DNA from: Sunxiuqinia sp.
Lineage (GTDB): Bacteria; Bacteroidota; Bacteroidia; Bacteroidales; Prolixibacteraceae
DNA length: 36,447 bases
Assembly (NCBI GenBank): GCA_003246935.1
Contig: QKCF01000262.1
Coordinates: 1-36,447, forward strand
Reading direction: 5' to 3'
Position 1 is the first letter of the stretch, and every line of letters starts with the position of its first letter. The translations under genes and the position numbers were made by a program. This document shows, piece after piece, positions 9,295 to 18,377 of this stretch. The notes under the pieces were generated by a model. That model saw nothing but the letters and a program-made list of their open reading frames with translations. It did no database searches and was not told the origin of the DNA.

Positions 9295-10221
9295 TTACTG
9301 AGACTGAACACTGCGACTTTCTCTTGTCATCAGTGCCATAAACACATCCTCAATACCAGCCCTAATAAACGAGCTTTGTATATTCTGATGGTTTAATTGT
9401 TCAAGATACGCTGTAACTGTTTCGGGCTTTACCTGCTTGTCGACAGGCGTTACGTGCACGAATTGACCAAAAGCGTAAGCAGTTTCTACCTGATCCCATT
9501 GTCGCAAATCATGGATCAACCGGTGCATTTCGTCGGAGCGAACAGCCAAAAGCGGACGATCGTAATTACTGACAATCTGCTCGGGAGAATCAATGCTGAG
9601 AATTTCACCTTTCTGCATCAATGCAACCCGGTCGCACAATCCCGCTTCATCCATATAGGGGGTTGATACCAAAATGGTGATTCCTTGCTGCTGCAACTTC
9701 TTCAGCATCTCCCAAAATTCTTTCCGTGAAACCGCGTCAACACCCGTTGTTGGCTCATCCAAAACCAAAATCTCAGGTTTATGGATCAGCGCACACGAAA
9801 GGGCCAGTTTTTGCTTCATTCCTCCGGATAGTCTTCCTGCCAAGCGATTTTTGAATGGCTCAATCTGCACGTAAATGTCCTTGATCAGATCGTAATTCTC
9901 TTCAATCGTAGTTCCGAACACCGTTGCAAAAAACGACAGGTTTTCCTCAACTGTCAAATCCTGATAGAGCGAAAATCGACCGGGCATATAACCAACGAGA
10001 CGGCGAATCTTACGGTAGTCCTTAACCACATCAAGGCCGGCCATCTTTGCTTCCCCTCCGCCAGGTAAGAGCAGAGTCATCAGAATACGCATCAGGCTGG
10101 TCTTACCGGCACCATCGGGCCCAATCAGTCCAAACAACTCTCCTTTCTCCACTGAAAAAGAAATGTCTTTTAGTGCTTGAACGTCATTGTAAGATTTTGA
10201 TATTTGGCGTACTTCAATCAT
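9295..10221 (-). CDS. ABC transporter ATP-binding protein
   Basis: GLIGPDGAGKTSLMRILMTL, RLSGGMKQKLALSCALIHKPEILVLDEPTTGVD. Confidence 0.95.
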   Translation of the reverse strand: MIEVRQISKSYNDVQALKDISFSVEKGELFGLIGPDGAGKTSLMRILMTLLLPGGGEAKMAGLDVVKDYRKIRRLVGYMPGRFSLYQDLTVEENLSFFATVFGTTIEENYDLIKDIYVQIEPFKNRLAGRLSGGMKQKLALSCALIHKPEILVLDEPTTGVDAVSRKEFWEMLKKLQQQGITILVSTPYMDEAGLCDRVALMQKGEILSIDSPEQIVSNYDRPLLAVRSDEMHRLIHDLRQWDQVETAYAFGQFVHVTPVDKQVKPETVTAYLEQLNHQNIQSSFIRAGIEDVFMALMTRESRSVQSQ

Positions 10222-10246
10222 TTTAAGTAGTGCTCAGTCTATGTAA

Positions 10247-11128
10247 TCACTTAAAGTTCGCTTCTCCGGGCATTCCGATTTTCAACCGCCCGTCATTCTT
10301 CACTTTTACTTTAACTGCATAAACCAGCTTCACCCGTTCTTCTTTGGTTTGAATAATTTTAGGCGTAAACTCAGCTTCCGAAGAAATCCAGCTAACTACG
10401 CCGTTCAGGCTTTGGTTAGTCTTCTTGTCCTCGTCAATCAACACTTCCACTGATTGTCCAATTTTGACATGCGGCAGTTGATCACCACTAACATACACCC
10501 GAAGATCGAGTTCTGACAGATCGGCTAATTTGACCAACGCTTTAGCCGGAGCAGCCAGTTCGCCGAGTTCTGTATATTTTTCAAGAATAGTTCCATTTAC
10601 GGGGCTTTTTATCACCGACTTATCCAGCTGATTTTGTGCCGATGCGATTTGGGCTTGCAACACCTCCATTTCACTGTCGATAGCCACAAACTGTGTTTGC
10701 TGACTCTGGATTTGTTGTTCGAGTACCCGCACCTGACCATCAATGTCGTCCACTTGTTGTTGAGTCGCAGCCTTGTCGGAAAACAGCTTATGTACCCGCT
10801 CCTGGGTAATTTTTGCATTTTTCAGTTGCTGTTTTAAGACGTCAATTTGAGACCGGAGATTAACTTTCTTTACTGCAATAGCATTCATTTGCGCTTGCAA
10901 TTGTAGGATCTGAAGGCTGACGGTACTGCTGTCGATCACCGCCAACACATCACCTTGTTTCACCTGACGCCCTTCTTCCCCTTCAAACCGTACCAATTTG
11001 CCGGCAATCTCTGAAGAAATAATGGTTTCGTCAGCCTCGAAGTTTCCGTAAGCATCCGATGTCTCATCGCCGTTTTTACAGGCCGCTGCCATCACAACAA
11101 GCAATAGTAAAAGATAAATTCGATTCAT
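10247..11128 (-). CDS. HlyD/EmrA-like efflux periplasmic adaptor (membrane fusion) protein, probable lipoprotein
   Basis: Start MNRIYLLLLLVVMAAACKNGDE at 11128 gives a lipobox; coiled-coil hairpin and KSPVNGTILEKYTELGELAAPAKALVKLADL motif. The track start at 11236 lies inside the upstream gene. Confidence 0.9.
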   Translation of the reverse strand: MNRIYLLLLLVVMAAACKNGDETSDAYGNFEADETIISSEIAGKLVRFEGEEGRQVKQGDVLAVIDSSTVSLQILQLQAQMNAIAVKKVNLRSQIDVLKQQLKNAKITQERVHKLFSDKAATQQQVDDIDGQVRVLEQQIQSQQTQFVAIDSEMEVLQAQIASAQNQLDKSVIKSPVNGTILEKYTELGELAAPAKALVKLADLSELDLRVYVSGDQLPHVKIGQSVEVLIDEDKKTNQSLNGVVSWISSEAEFTPKIIQTKEERVKLVYAVKVKVKNDGRLKIGMPGEANFK

Positions 11129-11144
11129 AGTTATGTCCGTGTTT

Positions 11145-12407
11145 TTATTGTCCAAGTAAATTCTGATAGGCTGTTTTTGCCAACTCCAACTGCACTTTAT
11201 GCGTTTCGAAAGTGATTTGCGCAGCCATTTCTGCATTCAAGTCCTGCAAATAATCGGCAGTAGTAATTGTTCCGTTTTCAAGCTTTGAGGCTGAACTTTT
11301 CGAAATACGCTCTTGTAGCCCGATTAGCTCCTGATCGCTTTCAAGCAGCTGTTGCAATTGTTTCATTTTCCGACTTTCTCCATCCAGTGCAATGTTGATA
11401 TTTCGCTCAAATTGATCCTGCTGTGTTTGCACCATCTCTTGCTGAAGCTGAATCACCTCTTTGCTACGTTTTGTTTGTTTCCAGTCGAAAGGAGTCCAAC
11501 TCATTCCGATACCAATCAGGTAATATGTATCGAAATCATTATTCAGCATATTTAAGGCCGGGCGCCCGTAGCCTGCTTGTCCAAAACCGAAGACTTTCGG
11601 ATTCCGGGCTTTTTGCGTCAGCCCTGCCGAAGCTTCCAACAGATCGGTTTGCTGGCTGAACAACTCCATTTCAGGACGTTGTATTTCAATTGCCGGTGAA
11701 ACTTCGGTGAGCTCAATCCCCAGCTCTTTCAGATCTTCCGTTTCTTTTCCTGTCAGGATAGCCAAGGCAGCCAGCGTAGTTTCCCGATTCGACTGCAATT
11801 CCAGCTGCTGCTGTTTCACTTTGACTAACTCTGCCAAAACCTGATCCAGATCCGACTGCAGGATGGCTCCATTTGACAAGGCTCCTTCCATCTGCATTTT
11901 CCTGGCTTCCAGTGTTTCCTGTTTTTTAGCCAAAAGTTCCAGATTTTGTTGGAGCAAGAAGGAAGCAAAAAACAAATTATTCACCTGCTCTTTAACCTTG
12001 TACAAATCGACCTCTACACCTTGCTGATTCGCAGACTCCTGTGCTCTTTCCACCTGGCTTCGAGCTTTCGACACACCACCATCCCAAATATTTTGTTTCA
12101 CATCGAGATATGCTTTGTACTGGTCTTTTGATACCGTTGGAATATTGACTCCAGATAAAGAGATGCCTACGTGTGTTACATCCGATTGATAGCTGGCCTG
12201 GGCGTTCACCCCTACCTGAGGTAACCAAGCAGTCCGGATATTCTCCGTTTTTAACTCGGCCATCTGCTTGTACAAATCCTTTTGGTTCAGCAACGGATGC
12301 ACTTCTCGAGCCCACTGCTGACAATCGCTTAATGTTACTGCTTGCTGGGCAAAAAGCCACTGTGCAGACAGCAAAAACATGACAAGTAAACGAATTCTGA
12401 TCTTCAT
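11145..12407 (-). CDS. TolC family outer membrane efflux protein
   Basis: Signal peptide, LSDCQQWAREVHPLLNQKDLYKQMAELKTENIRTAWLPQVGVNAQASYQSD, repeated helical architecture; adjacent to HlyD. Confidence 0.92.
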   Translation of the reverse strand: MKIRIRLLVMFLLSAQWLFAQQAVTLSDCQQWAREVHPLLNQKDLYKQMAELKTENIRTAWLPQVGVNAQASYQSDVTHVGISLSGVNIPTVSKDQYKAYLDVKQNIWDGGVSKARSQVERAQESANQQGVEVDLYKVKEQVNNLFFASFLLQQNLELLAKKQETLEARKMQMEGALSNGAILQSDLDQVLAELVKVKQQQLELQSNRETTLAALAILTGKETEDLKELGIELTEVSPAIEIQRPEMELFSQQTDLLEASAGLTQKARNPKVFGFGQAGYGRPALNMLNNDFDTYYLIGIGMSWTPFDWKQTKRSKEVIQLQQEMVQTQQDQFERNINIALDGESRKMKQLQQLLESDQELIGLQERISKSSASKLENGTITTADYLQDLNAEMAAQITFETHKVQLELAKTAYQNLLGQ

Positions 12408-12416
12408 AAAATTTTC

Positions 12417-13028
12417 TTATTCTGGTTGAATACCTTTCAGTACAAAAGATTTGACTTCCTGTTTTCGCTCAGCCAAAAATTGACTCAGAGCTTTATCATC
12501 TCCGGGAAAAGCAACATGACTAATCATCGGACGTGCAGCAAAAGGGAAAACGCACAAACCAATCACATTTACCACTAAATGTTCCGGTCTCATTTTCCGA
12601 ATCAGATCTTGATCCATTGCCTCCTGCAAGATTTTCAGAATCGGCTGAATTGAAAACTCCTTTTTCTCGATGAAACTGAAAAACGGTGTTGCATTGCGGT
12701 TCATCTCTTTAATGATAAAAGCAGGTAGAAACGGGTACTTCAGAAGCAAATCAATATAGGTATCAATCACTGTTTCGACTTTCTCCAATATCGGAAGGTC
12801 CGATTGCAAAATTTGACCAATACGGGGAAATGCAATACCAACCAACTTGGAAAAAATGGCATCGAAAAGCTTCTCTTTGCTTCTGAAATAATAGTGGAGT
12901 AAAGCTTTATTGATTCCTGCCAGATCGGCAATCTCCTGCATCCGGGCACCATCCATGCCTTTTTGCACAAAGACATCGGTTGCCGCATCAATAATCTTTT
13001 CTTCCGTATTATCTTTTTTTATTTCCAT
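12417..13028 (-). CDS. TetR/AcrR family transcriptional regulator
   Basis: N-terminal HTH: KIIDAATDVFVQKGMDGARMQEIADLAGINKALLHYYFRSKEKLFDAIF; first gene of the efflux operon. Confidence 0.95.
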   Translation of the reverse strand: MEIKKDNTEEKIIDAATDVFVQKGMDGARMQEIADLAGINKALLHYYFRSKEKLFDAIFSKLVGIAFPRIGQILQSDLPILEKVETVIDTYIDLLLKYPFLPAFIIKEMNRNATPFFSFIEKKEFSIQPILKILQEAMDQDLIRKMRPEHLVVNVIGLCVFPFAARPMISHVAFPGDDKALSQFLAERKQEVKSFVLKGIQPE

Positions 13029-13042
13029 CTTATCTTTCTGGT

Positions 13043-13058
13043 TTAACCAAACAGTTAA
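13043..13058. promoter_or_regulatory. Candidate TetR operator 1
   Basis: TTAACCAAACAGTTAA has outer dyad TTAAC...GTTAA and sits just upstream of the tetR start. Confidence 0.6.
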
Positions 13059-13066
13059 TTACTCGA

Positions 13067-13074
13067 CAAACATA
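13067..13074 (-). promoter_or_regulatory. Candidate Bacteroidota -7 promoter element for the tetR-efflux operon
   Basis: Minus strand TATGTTTG matches TAnnTTTG; TTG on the minus strand (13097-13095) lies 20 bp upstream. Confidence 0.5.
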
Positions 13075-13115
13075 GACTATTTTGAAATACGCGCCAATAA
13101 TTTTGACCAATTACT

Positions 13116-13131
13116 TTAACTATTTGGTTAA
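13116..13131. promoter_or_regulatory. Candidate TetR operator 2
   Basis: TTAACTATTTGGTTAA is the reverse complement of operator 1 with one substitution. Confidence 0.6.
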
Positions 13132-13179
13132 AAATAAAGAAAAAGAGATCTACTCCATGTGTAAAAGGAAATCTACTAT

Positions 13180-14103
13180 CTAAAATGTCCTTTTTTTTTG
13201 TGACTTTCGATTGGAGTAATTCATAATCAACAAAGATGAAGCGATAATCATCATGCCAACAATCGAATAAAACTCGGGGTGCTCATCGGGCATAATTGCC
13301 CAACTAAGAATCGCGCCGGAAACAGGGATCAAAAATTTCCATGTATTTAACTCAGATACTTTTACTCCGGGACGGCTGAGCAACGTGAACCAGATTGCAA
13401 ATGCGGCTGCAGACAGGAAACTTAGCCAGCCCAAAGACACAAAATATTCGGTAGATACAGCTCGTAAACCATATCCTTCAATAGGAACAGAGATCAATAT
13501 CAAAGCAATGCCACCAAAAAATAACGATGCTGAACTTAACACTACTGGCGACAAATCTTTGGGTTTCTTGGTAACTAACACATTCGCAAAGCCGGAAACC
13601 AGGTTATTACACAGTAGCAATGCAACTCCCAATAAACTAATCTGCTGCCCCACTGGCAGCGCAGACCGGCTGAAAGTTATCAATGCAACTCCGATTACAC
13701 CGAAAACAATGCTGACACTTTTCAGCCAGTCCATCTTATCGTTATACAAGGTAAAGTGTGACACGACAGAAATAAACAAAGGGGACGAACCAATTATCAT
13801 CGCAGAAACGGCTGCCGGCAACAGATTTATACCGGAGTAAAACAACATGTAAATGAGAACAGTCTGCAAAAGCGATACTTTAGCAATAAACTTCCAGCCC
13901 GTCTTTACTTCCTTCCAATAAGTTTTGAGGTTGTTAAAATAAAGCATGATCATCAATCCGGAGATCGTAAAACGCACTCCTGCAAACTGAAAGGGTGTAT
14001 GATACTTTAATCCAATCTTTACGCCAACGAAAGCTGAAGACCATAATAAGCAGGCAATTATTGCTAAAAAAATTGTGTTTGAAAAAATAGACTTTTTAAT
14101 CAT
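13180..14103 (-). CDS. EamA/DMT superfamily transporter
   Basis: About 10 TM segments; LLWSSAFVGVKIGLKYHTPFQFAGVRFTISGLMI typical of EamA proteins. Confidence 0.9.
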   Translation of the reverse strand: MIKKSIFSNTIFLAIIACLLWSSAFVGVKIGLKYHTPFQFAGVRFTISGLMIMLYFNNLKTYWKEVKTGWKFIAKVSLLQTVLIYMLFYSGINLLPAAVSAMIIGSSPLFISVVSHFTLYNDKMDWLKSVSIVFGVIGVALITFSRSALPVGQQISLLGVALLLCNNLVSGFANVLVTKKPKDLSPVVLSSASLFFGGIALILISVPIEGYGLRAVSTEYFVSLGWLSFLSAAAFAIWFTLLSRPGVKVSELNTWKFLIPVSGAILSWAIMPDEHPEFYSIVGMMIIASSLLIMNYSNRKSQKKRTF

Positions 14104-14317
14104 GCTGCAAAGTTGTACTTATTTTCAAGTTCGCCCAACAAAATAGAAATCCTAACCGCAAAGTTTTCAAAGTCTTCAACTAATGAACTTCGCTTTCTAA
14201 ATATTACACCAGACAGTGACGCAGATCAAAATAAACGCCTCACCCCTTCGTTTTGTAAAATGTAACTTTTTACAATTACTATATTTGTGCAAATGCACAC
14301 AACGCAACAATTGAAGA

Positions 14318-14824
14318 ATGCAGGAAGATATTGAAGATAAAGAGTGGTTTGCGTCCATATTTGATGAACACTACGAGTATATCAGGAATTACGTTTATTA
14401 TCTGTCTGGAGACATCACTCTATCTGAAGATTTAAGTCAGGATGCCTTTCTTCAGGCTTGGGAAGAGCGACGTTCAGTCAATCGAAAGACCTTACGATCA
14501 TACTTATTTACAATTGTCCGCAACAACTATTTTAAACACTATCGGAAAAAAAATATCAAACTCAACTTTATCAATTCAATCGTCGAAGAAAATGAACAGG
14601 AATCACCAGAATTCCTGATGGAAGTCAAAGAATTCGACATGCTGGTTCAGAGCGTAATCGCTAATATACCGGATAAAACCAGGGCGATTTTTTTGATGAG
14701 TCGCATCGACTCAATGAGCTACACAGAGATTGCAGACAATTTAAAAATCAGCAATAAAGCCGTTGAGAAACACATAAGCAAAGCTCTCAAAATTGTGAAA
14801 ACGAAGCTTGACCGAAAACTTTAA
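14318..14824 (+). CDS. RNA polymerase sigma-70 family ECF sigma factor
   Basis: Region 2 (LSEDLSQDAFLQAWEER) and region 4 (IPDKTRAIFLMSRIDSMSYTEIADNLKISNKAVEKHISKAL). Confidence 0.93.
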   Translation: MQEDIEDKEWFASIFDEHYEYIRNYVYYLSGDITLSEDLSQDAFLQAWEERRSVNRKTLRSYLFTIVRNNYFKHYRKKNIKLNFINSIVEENEQESPEFLMEVKEFDMLVQSVIANIPDKTRAIFLMSRIDSMSYTEIADNLKISNKAVEKHISKALKIVKTKLDRKL

Positions 14825-14828
14825 GCAT

Positions 14829-15677
14829 ATGAAACAAGACAAGCCAAATATTAATAAGCTGCTTTCTGGGTATAAAGTTCCGGGCACGAAAAGCAACCAT
14901 GAAGCCTACCTTCAATCTTTATCAGAAATTGAAGCGAAACAAAAACCAAAAACCCGCTACATGAATACTAGAAAAATTATTTACTGGGCAGGAAGTGTGT
15001 CTGCAGCAGCGATCATTGTCATTGCTTTTCTTTTAAATGGACTACAAACCAATCACGAATATTTAAATAACGAGCTTACAGCACAGGCAACTCAGCTTCC
15101 GGACAACAGTACCGTTTCATTAAAAACAAATTCATCGCTCCAATACAACGAAAGCATCCTGAATGGAACCCGTGCAGTTGAGATGATAGGGGAAGCTTTT
15201 TTTGAAGTCACAAAAGGGAAAACATTTAAAGTTCATTTTCCGGGCGGAAAGCTGCAGGTATTGGGAACAAAATTCAACATCCGATCATACAACAACAAAT
15301 ACGGACGTGTTGATTGCTATGAAGGATCTGTAAGGCTTGAAGTTCACGACAAGAGTATGGTACTAACCAAAGGTCAGGCAATCCGTTATTCCCCAACAAC
15401 GGTTGAAGGTCCTTTCGATTTCGACGTACAGGAAGCAATGAAAATACCGGATGGAAACTACCAGTGGATAAACCGGCCCCTGGAGGAAGTACTGACTTTT
15501 ATTTCTTCGAGAGCAGGATATGAATTGATTGCTTCTCCAAAGGTTTTAGATCTTCGATTTACAGGTACGCTCAACCTCACAAACAACAAAATTGCATTAA
15601 CCATTCTCAGCAAAGCAATGCATTTTAAATACGAGATAAAAGGCAAAAAATTAATCATCCTTGAAGAAACAAACTAG
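14829..15677 (+). CDS. FecR-family anti-sigma/sigma regulator
   Basis: Single TM, LPDNSTVSLKTNSSLQYNE, GEAFFEVTKGKTFKVHFPGGKLQVLGTKFNIRSY; ATG at 14829 preferred over the track start. Confidence 0.92.
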   Translation: MKQDKPNINKLLSGYKVPGTKSNHEAYLQSLSEIEAKQKPKTRYMNTRKIIYWAGSVSAAAIIVIAFLLNGLQTNHEYLNNELTAQATQLPDNSTVSLKTNSSLQYNESILNGTRAVEMIGEAFFEVTKGKTFKVHFPGGKLQVLGTKFNIRSYNNKYGRVDCYEGSVRLEVHDKSMVLTKGQAIRYSPTTVEGPFDFDVQEAMKIPDGNYQWINRPLEEVLTFISSRAGYELIASPKVLDLRFTGTLNLTNNKIALTILSKAMHFKYEIKGKKLIILEETN

Positions 15678-18225
15678 GTATATTATCCTACTGTTACTTT
15701 TATTACTAGCTGTCGGAAACGGCTTCGCTCAGGAGACAAAGATTTCAGTAAAAGGAAATGGACAAACTCTCAGCGACATGCTTGAAACTGTTAGCAAACA
15801 ACACCATATTCGATTTGCTTTCGACGCCAGCTATTTTTCTCAATTAAAAGTAAACGACGATTTCAACAATAAAGACCTATCTGATTTTTTGGACGCTGTG
15901 TGTAACAAGTTTCATTTAATTGCGGAAGATATAGATGGAACTATCGTACTTTACAGTAAGCCCCAAACTATCATGAAGTCAATTCACGATCGAATCGAAT
16001 TTGGAGGAATTGTCCTTGATAAAACAACCGGCGAGCCACTCTTATATTGTAATATCGCTTTTAATGATTCTGAAAATAGCGGAACAACAACCAATGAGCT
16101 CGGTATTTTCACAACCAAAATTAAAAAGAAAGACCAAATAGAAGTATCATTAAGTCATTTGGGATACCAACGATTGGACACACTCATCCATATCAATCAG
16201 CAATCGCTGCACACCATCCGTCTCTCACCTTTCACGATACAGATGGAAGCGATTAAAGTGACTCAACAGGAAAAAGATGTTATTGAAATGGGGAATCAAA
16301 CAGAGCGCATTGCCTTCAACCCAAAACAATCGACCAACTTTCCTCGTGTTGACGACAGTGATTTAATCAGCTCGTTACATCTCATTCCCGGTATCGATTT
16401 CATCGGGGGGCAAACCTCAGGAATTTTAATTCGCGGTAGTGCCCCCTCTGAAAATCTAGTCACATTAGACGGAATACCAATTCTGGAAACAAGTCACCTG
16501 TTTGGTAATCTTAGTGTACTAAATTCGAAATTTGTGTCGCAGGCCTTCGTTTCACGAGGTGCTTTCGACGCTCGCTATGGTGAAAAAATTTCCGGTATTA
16601 TTGAACTGAAGGGGAAGAGTGATTTTTATAAGCCCAGCCTTGATTTATCAGCAAACCTAATGAATGTAAGTGCCACGGCCAATGTACCAGTAAATAAAAA
16701 AGTGTCTGTTGTTGCCGCATTCCGCCGCTCGTACATCGATCGTTGGGAAAATTATCTGTATCGGACGATTTTAGATCAGGCAAGTTCAGACAACGAGGCT
16801 TCGGTTTCACCGATAGTCAAATTTGACGACCTCAATCTAAAAGTTGATTTGAGACCATCAGACAAACACGAGTTTTCGTTCAACTTCATCAACAGTACCG
16901 ATTTTCAGGAACGCAATTACGAGTTTAAAGAAAACTCGAGGCTGTATCACGACGAATATGCAGATAGCAACAACAATGGTTTAAGTGCAAACTGGTTCTT
17001 CCAGGTATCGAAGAATTTCCAACAACGATTGACAGCCGGATATAATGAGCTTACCAGAACCTCATATAATAATGCAGGAATGACAGAAAACAGCCAGGGC
17101 AATGGAGGCAAAGACGAACTGGACACTGACAATAACTTTCTAAAAGAATTTTCCGCATCGTGGAGCGCTGAGCTTACTTCCGGCAGAATGACACACCAAG
17201 CTGGATTTGGTGCAAACTTCGATGAGGTCCAATACAACTACCTGACAAACAAATCGACGGAAACGAAAGTTATGGATTCAGTTTCATTCTACAGTAAGAC
17301 AAACATTCTTCACGCTTACTTACAAGAAAAGATACATCTGAATGAAAAGCTTGAAGTTAGGGTAGGGGTACGTTCCAATTACCTCGATCTTACTCAAAAA
17401 TTCTATTTACAACCGCGCGTTGGTCTCACCTACTCGCTCAACAACAAAATTAAATTGATTTACGCAAGTGGATTATATAATCAGTTTTTAAGCCGCATTC
17501 GAAAAATAGATATCGACAATAATTCGGATTTGGTGTGGTATCTGCCAACCGACGATGGTGAAGGAGTTTTAAAAGCGTGGCAAAATTTGATAGGATTTCA
17601 ATACAGCTATAACGGTCTGACAATAAATGCTGAAGCCTATATGAAAAATACGACCGGCAGGGTGAATTTTTATGCTGAACAAACTTCATCAAAAGGAAAA
17701 CTAATTGAATACTACCTTCGCAATGGACAATCCAACAATAAAGGTATTGATGTGATGTTCCAATATCGTCATGCCCGATTTACACATATTTTAGGCAGCT
17801 CCATTTCCAGATCCGAAGAACAATTTGATGGCTTTAATGAGAATAAATACTATCCTTCTTTTTATGACCAAAGGCTCAAAATTAGGTGGACCGAACTTTT
17901 CAAGTTGAAAAATTGGGTGTTTTCAAGTAGTTTTTTCTACCATAGCGGTACACCATATCTCACTAATAATGATCTATCAACACCTATCAACATCGAAAAG
18001 CTCCCTTATTTTTTACAAGCTGACCTATATGTAACACGTAGACTTCGATATAAATTTTGTAGCTTTAACCTAGGTTTTTCACTAATGAATATTTTGGATA
18101 GGAAAAACATTTTGGAGGTTGATTATTTCAACATCTCTGATGCAACAGGAACATATGCGGTCCGTACGGACATTACATCCATACAATTTACCCCTGTGTT
18201 CTTCTTAAATGTTCTTTTGAAATAA
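15661..18225 (+). CDS. TonB-dependent receptor with N-terminal STN signalling domain and carboxypeptidase-like regulatory domain
   Basis: Signal peptide MKKQTRYIILLLLLLLAVGNGFAQ from a TTG start; STN-like LSDMLETVSKQHHIRFAFDASYF; GGIVLDKTTGEPL; plug domain GILIRGSAPSENLVTLDGIPIL; beta-barrel C-terminus. Confidence 0.9.
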   Translation: MKKQTRYIILLLLLLLAVGNGFAQETKISVKGNGQTLSDMLETVSKQHHIRFAFDASYFSQLKVNDDFNNKDLSDFLDAVCNKFHLIAEDIDGTIVLYSKPQTIMKSIHDRIEFGGIVLDKTTGEPLLYCNIAFNDSENSGTTTNELGIFTTKIKKKDQIEVSLSHLGYQRLDTLIHINQQSLHTIRLSPFTIQMEAIKVTQQEKDVIEMGNQTERIAFNPKQSTNFPRVDDSDLISSLHLIPGIDFIGGQTSGILIRGSAPSENLVTLDGIPILETSHLFGNLSVLNSKFVSQAFVSRGAFDARYGEKISGIIELKGKSDFYKPSLDLSANLMNVSATANVPVNKKVSVVAAFRRSYIDRWENYLYRTILDQASSDNEASVSPIVKFDDLNLKVDLRPSDKHEFSFNFINSTDFQERNYEFKENSRLYHDEYADSNNNGLSANWFFQVSKNFQQRLTAGYNELTRTSYNNAGMTENSQGNGGKDELDTDNNFLKEFSASWSAELTSGRMTHQAGFGANFDEVQYNYLTNKSTETKVMDSVSFYSKTNILHAYLQEKIHLNEKLEVRVGVRSNYLDLTQKFYLQPRVGLTYSLNNKIKLIYASGLYNQFLSRIRKIDIDNNSDLVWYLPTDDGEGVLKAWQNLIGFQYSYNGLTINAEAYMKNTTGRVNFYAEQTSSKGKLIEYYLRNGQSNNKGIDVMFQYRHARFTHILGSSISRSEEQFDGFNENKYYPSFYDQRLKIRWTELFKLKNWVFSSSFFYHSGTPYLTNNDLSTPINIEKLPYFLQADLYVTRRLRYKFCSFNLGFSLMNILDRKNILEVDYFNISDATGTYAVRTDITSIQFTPVFFLNVLLK

Positions 18226-18253
18226 AAATTGAAAAAAATCGATTTTTGCGGTA

Positions 18254-18280
18254 GGGTTTTTCCTTATGAAAGGATATTAA
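18254..18280 (+). promoter_or_regulatory. Possible ECF-type promoter element upstream of the second FecR gene
   Basis: GTAGGGTTTTTCC-containing stretch in the gap between the receptor and the second FecR gene. Confidence 0.3.
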
Positions 18281-18377
18281 GTTTCGAACAATGATATGAA
18301 CTATGTTTGAAACACGCGAAATAATATTACTCTCTACCTCGTCTGTTCTCTCAAAAAGAGAGAGAAAGACCGAGAGC

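Noticed and set aside
11992-12360. Alternative-frame 122-aa ORF within the TolC gene
   Set aside because: Same strand, out of frame with a well-conserved gene; no family motif.
13385-13840. Plus-strand ORF of 151 aa
   Set aside because: Antisense to the EamA transporter; composition reflects the complementary coding frame.
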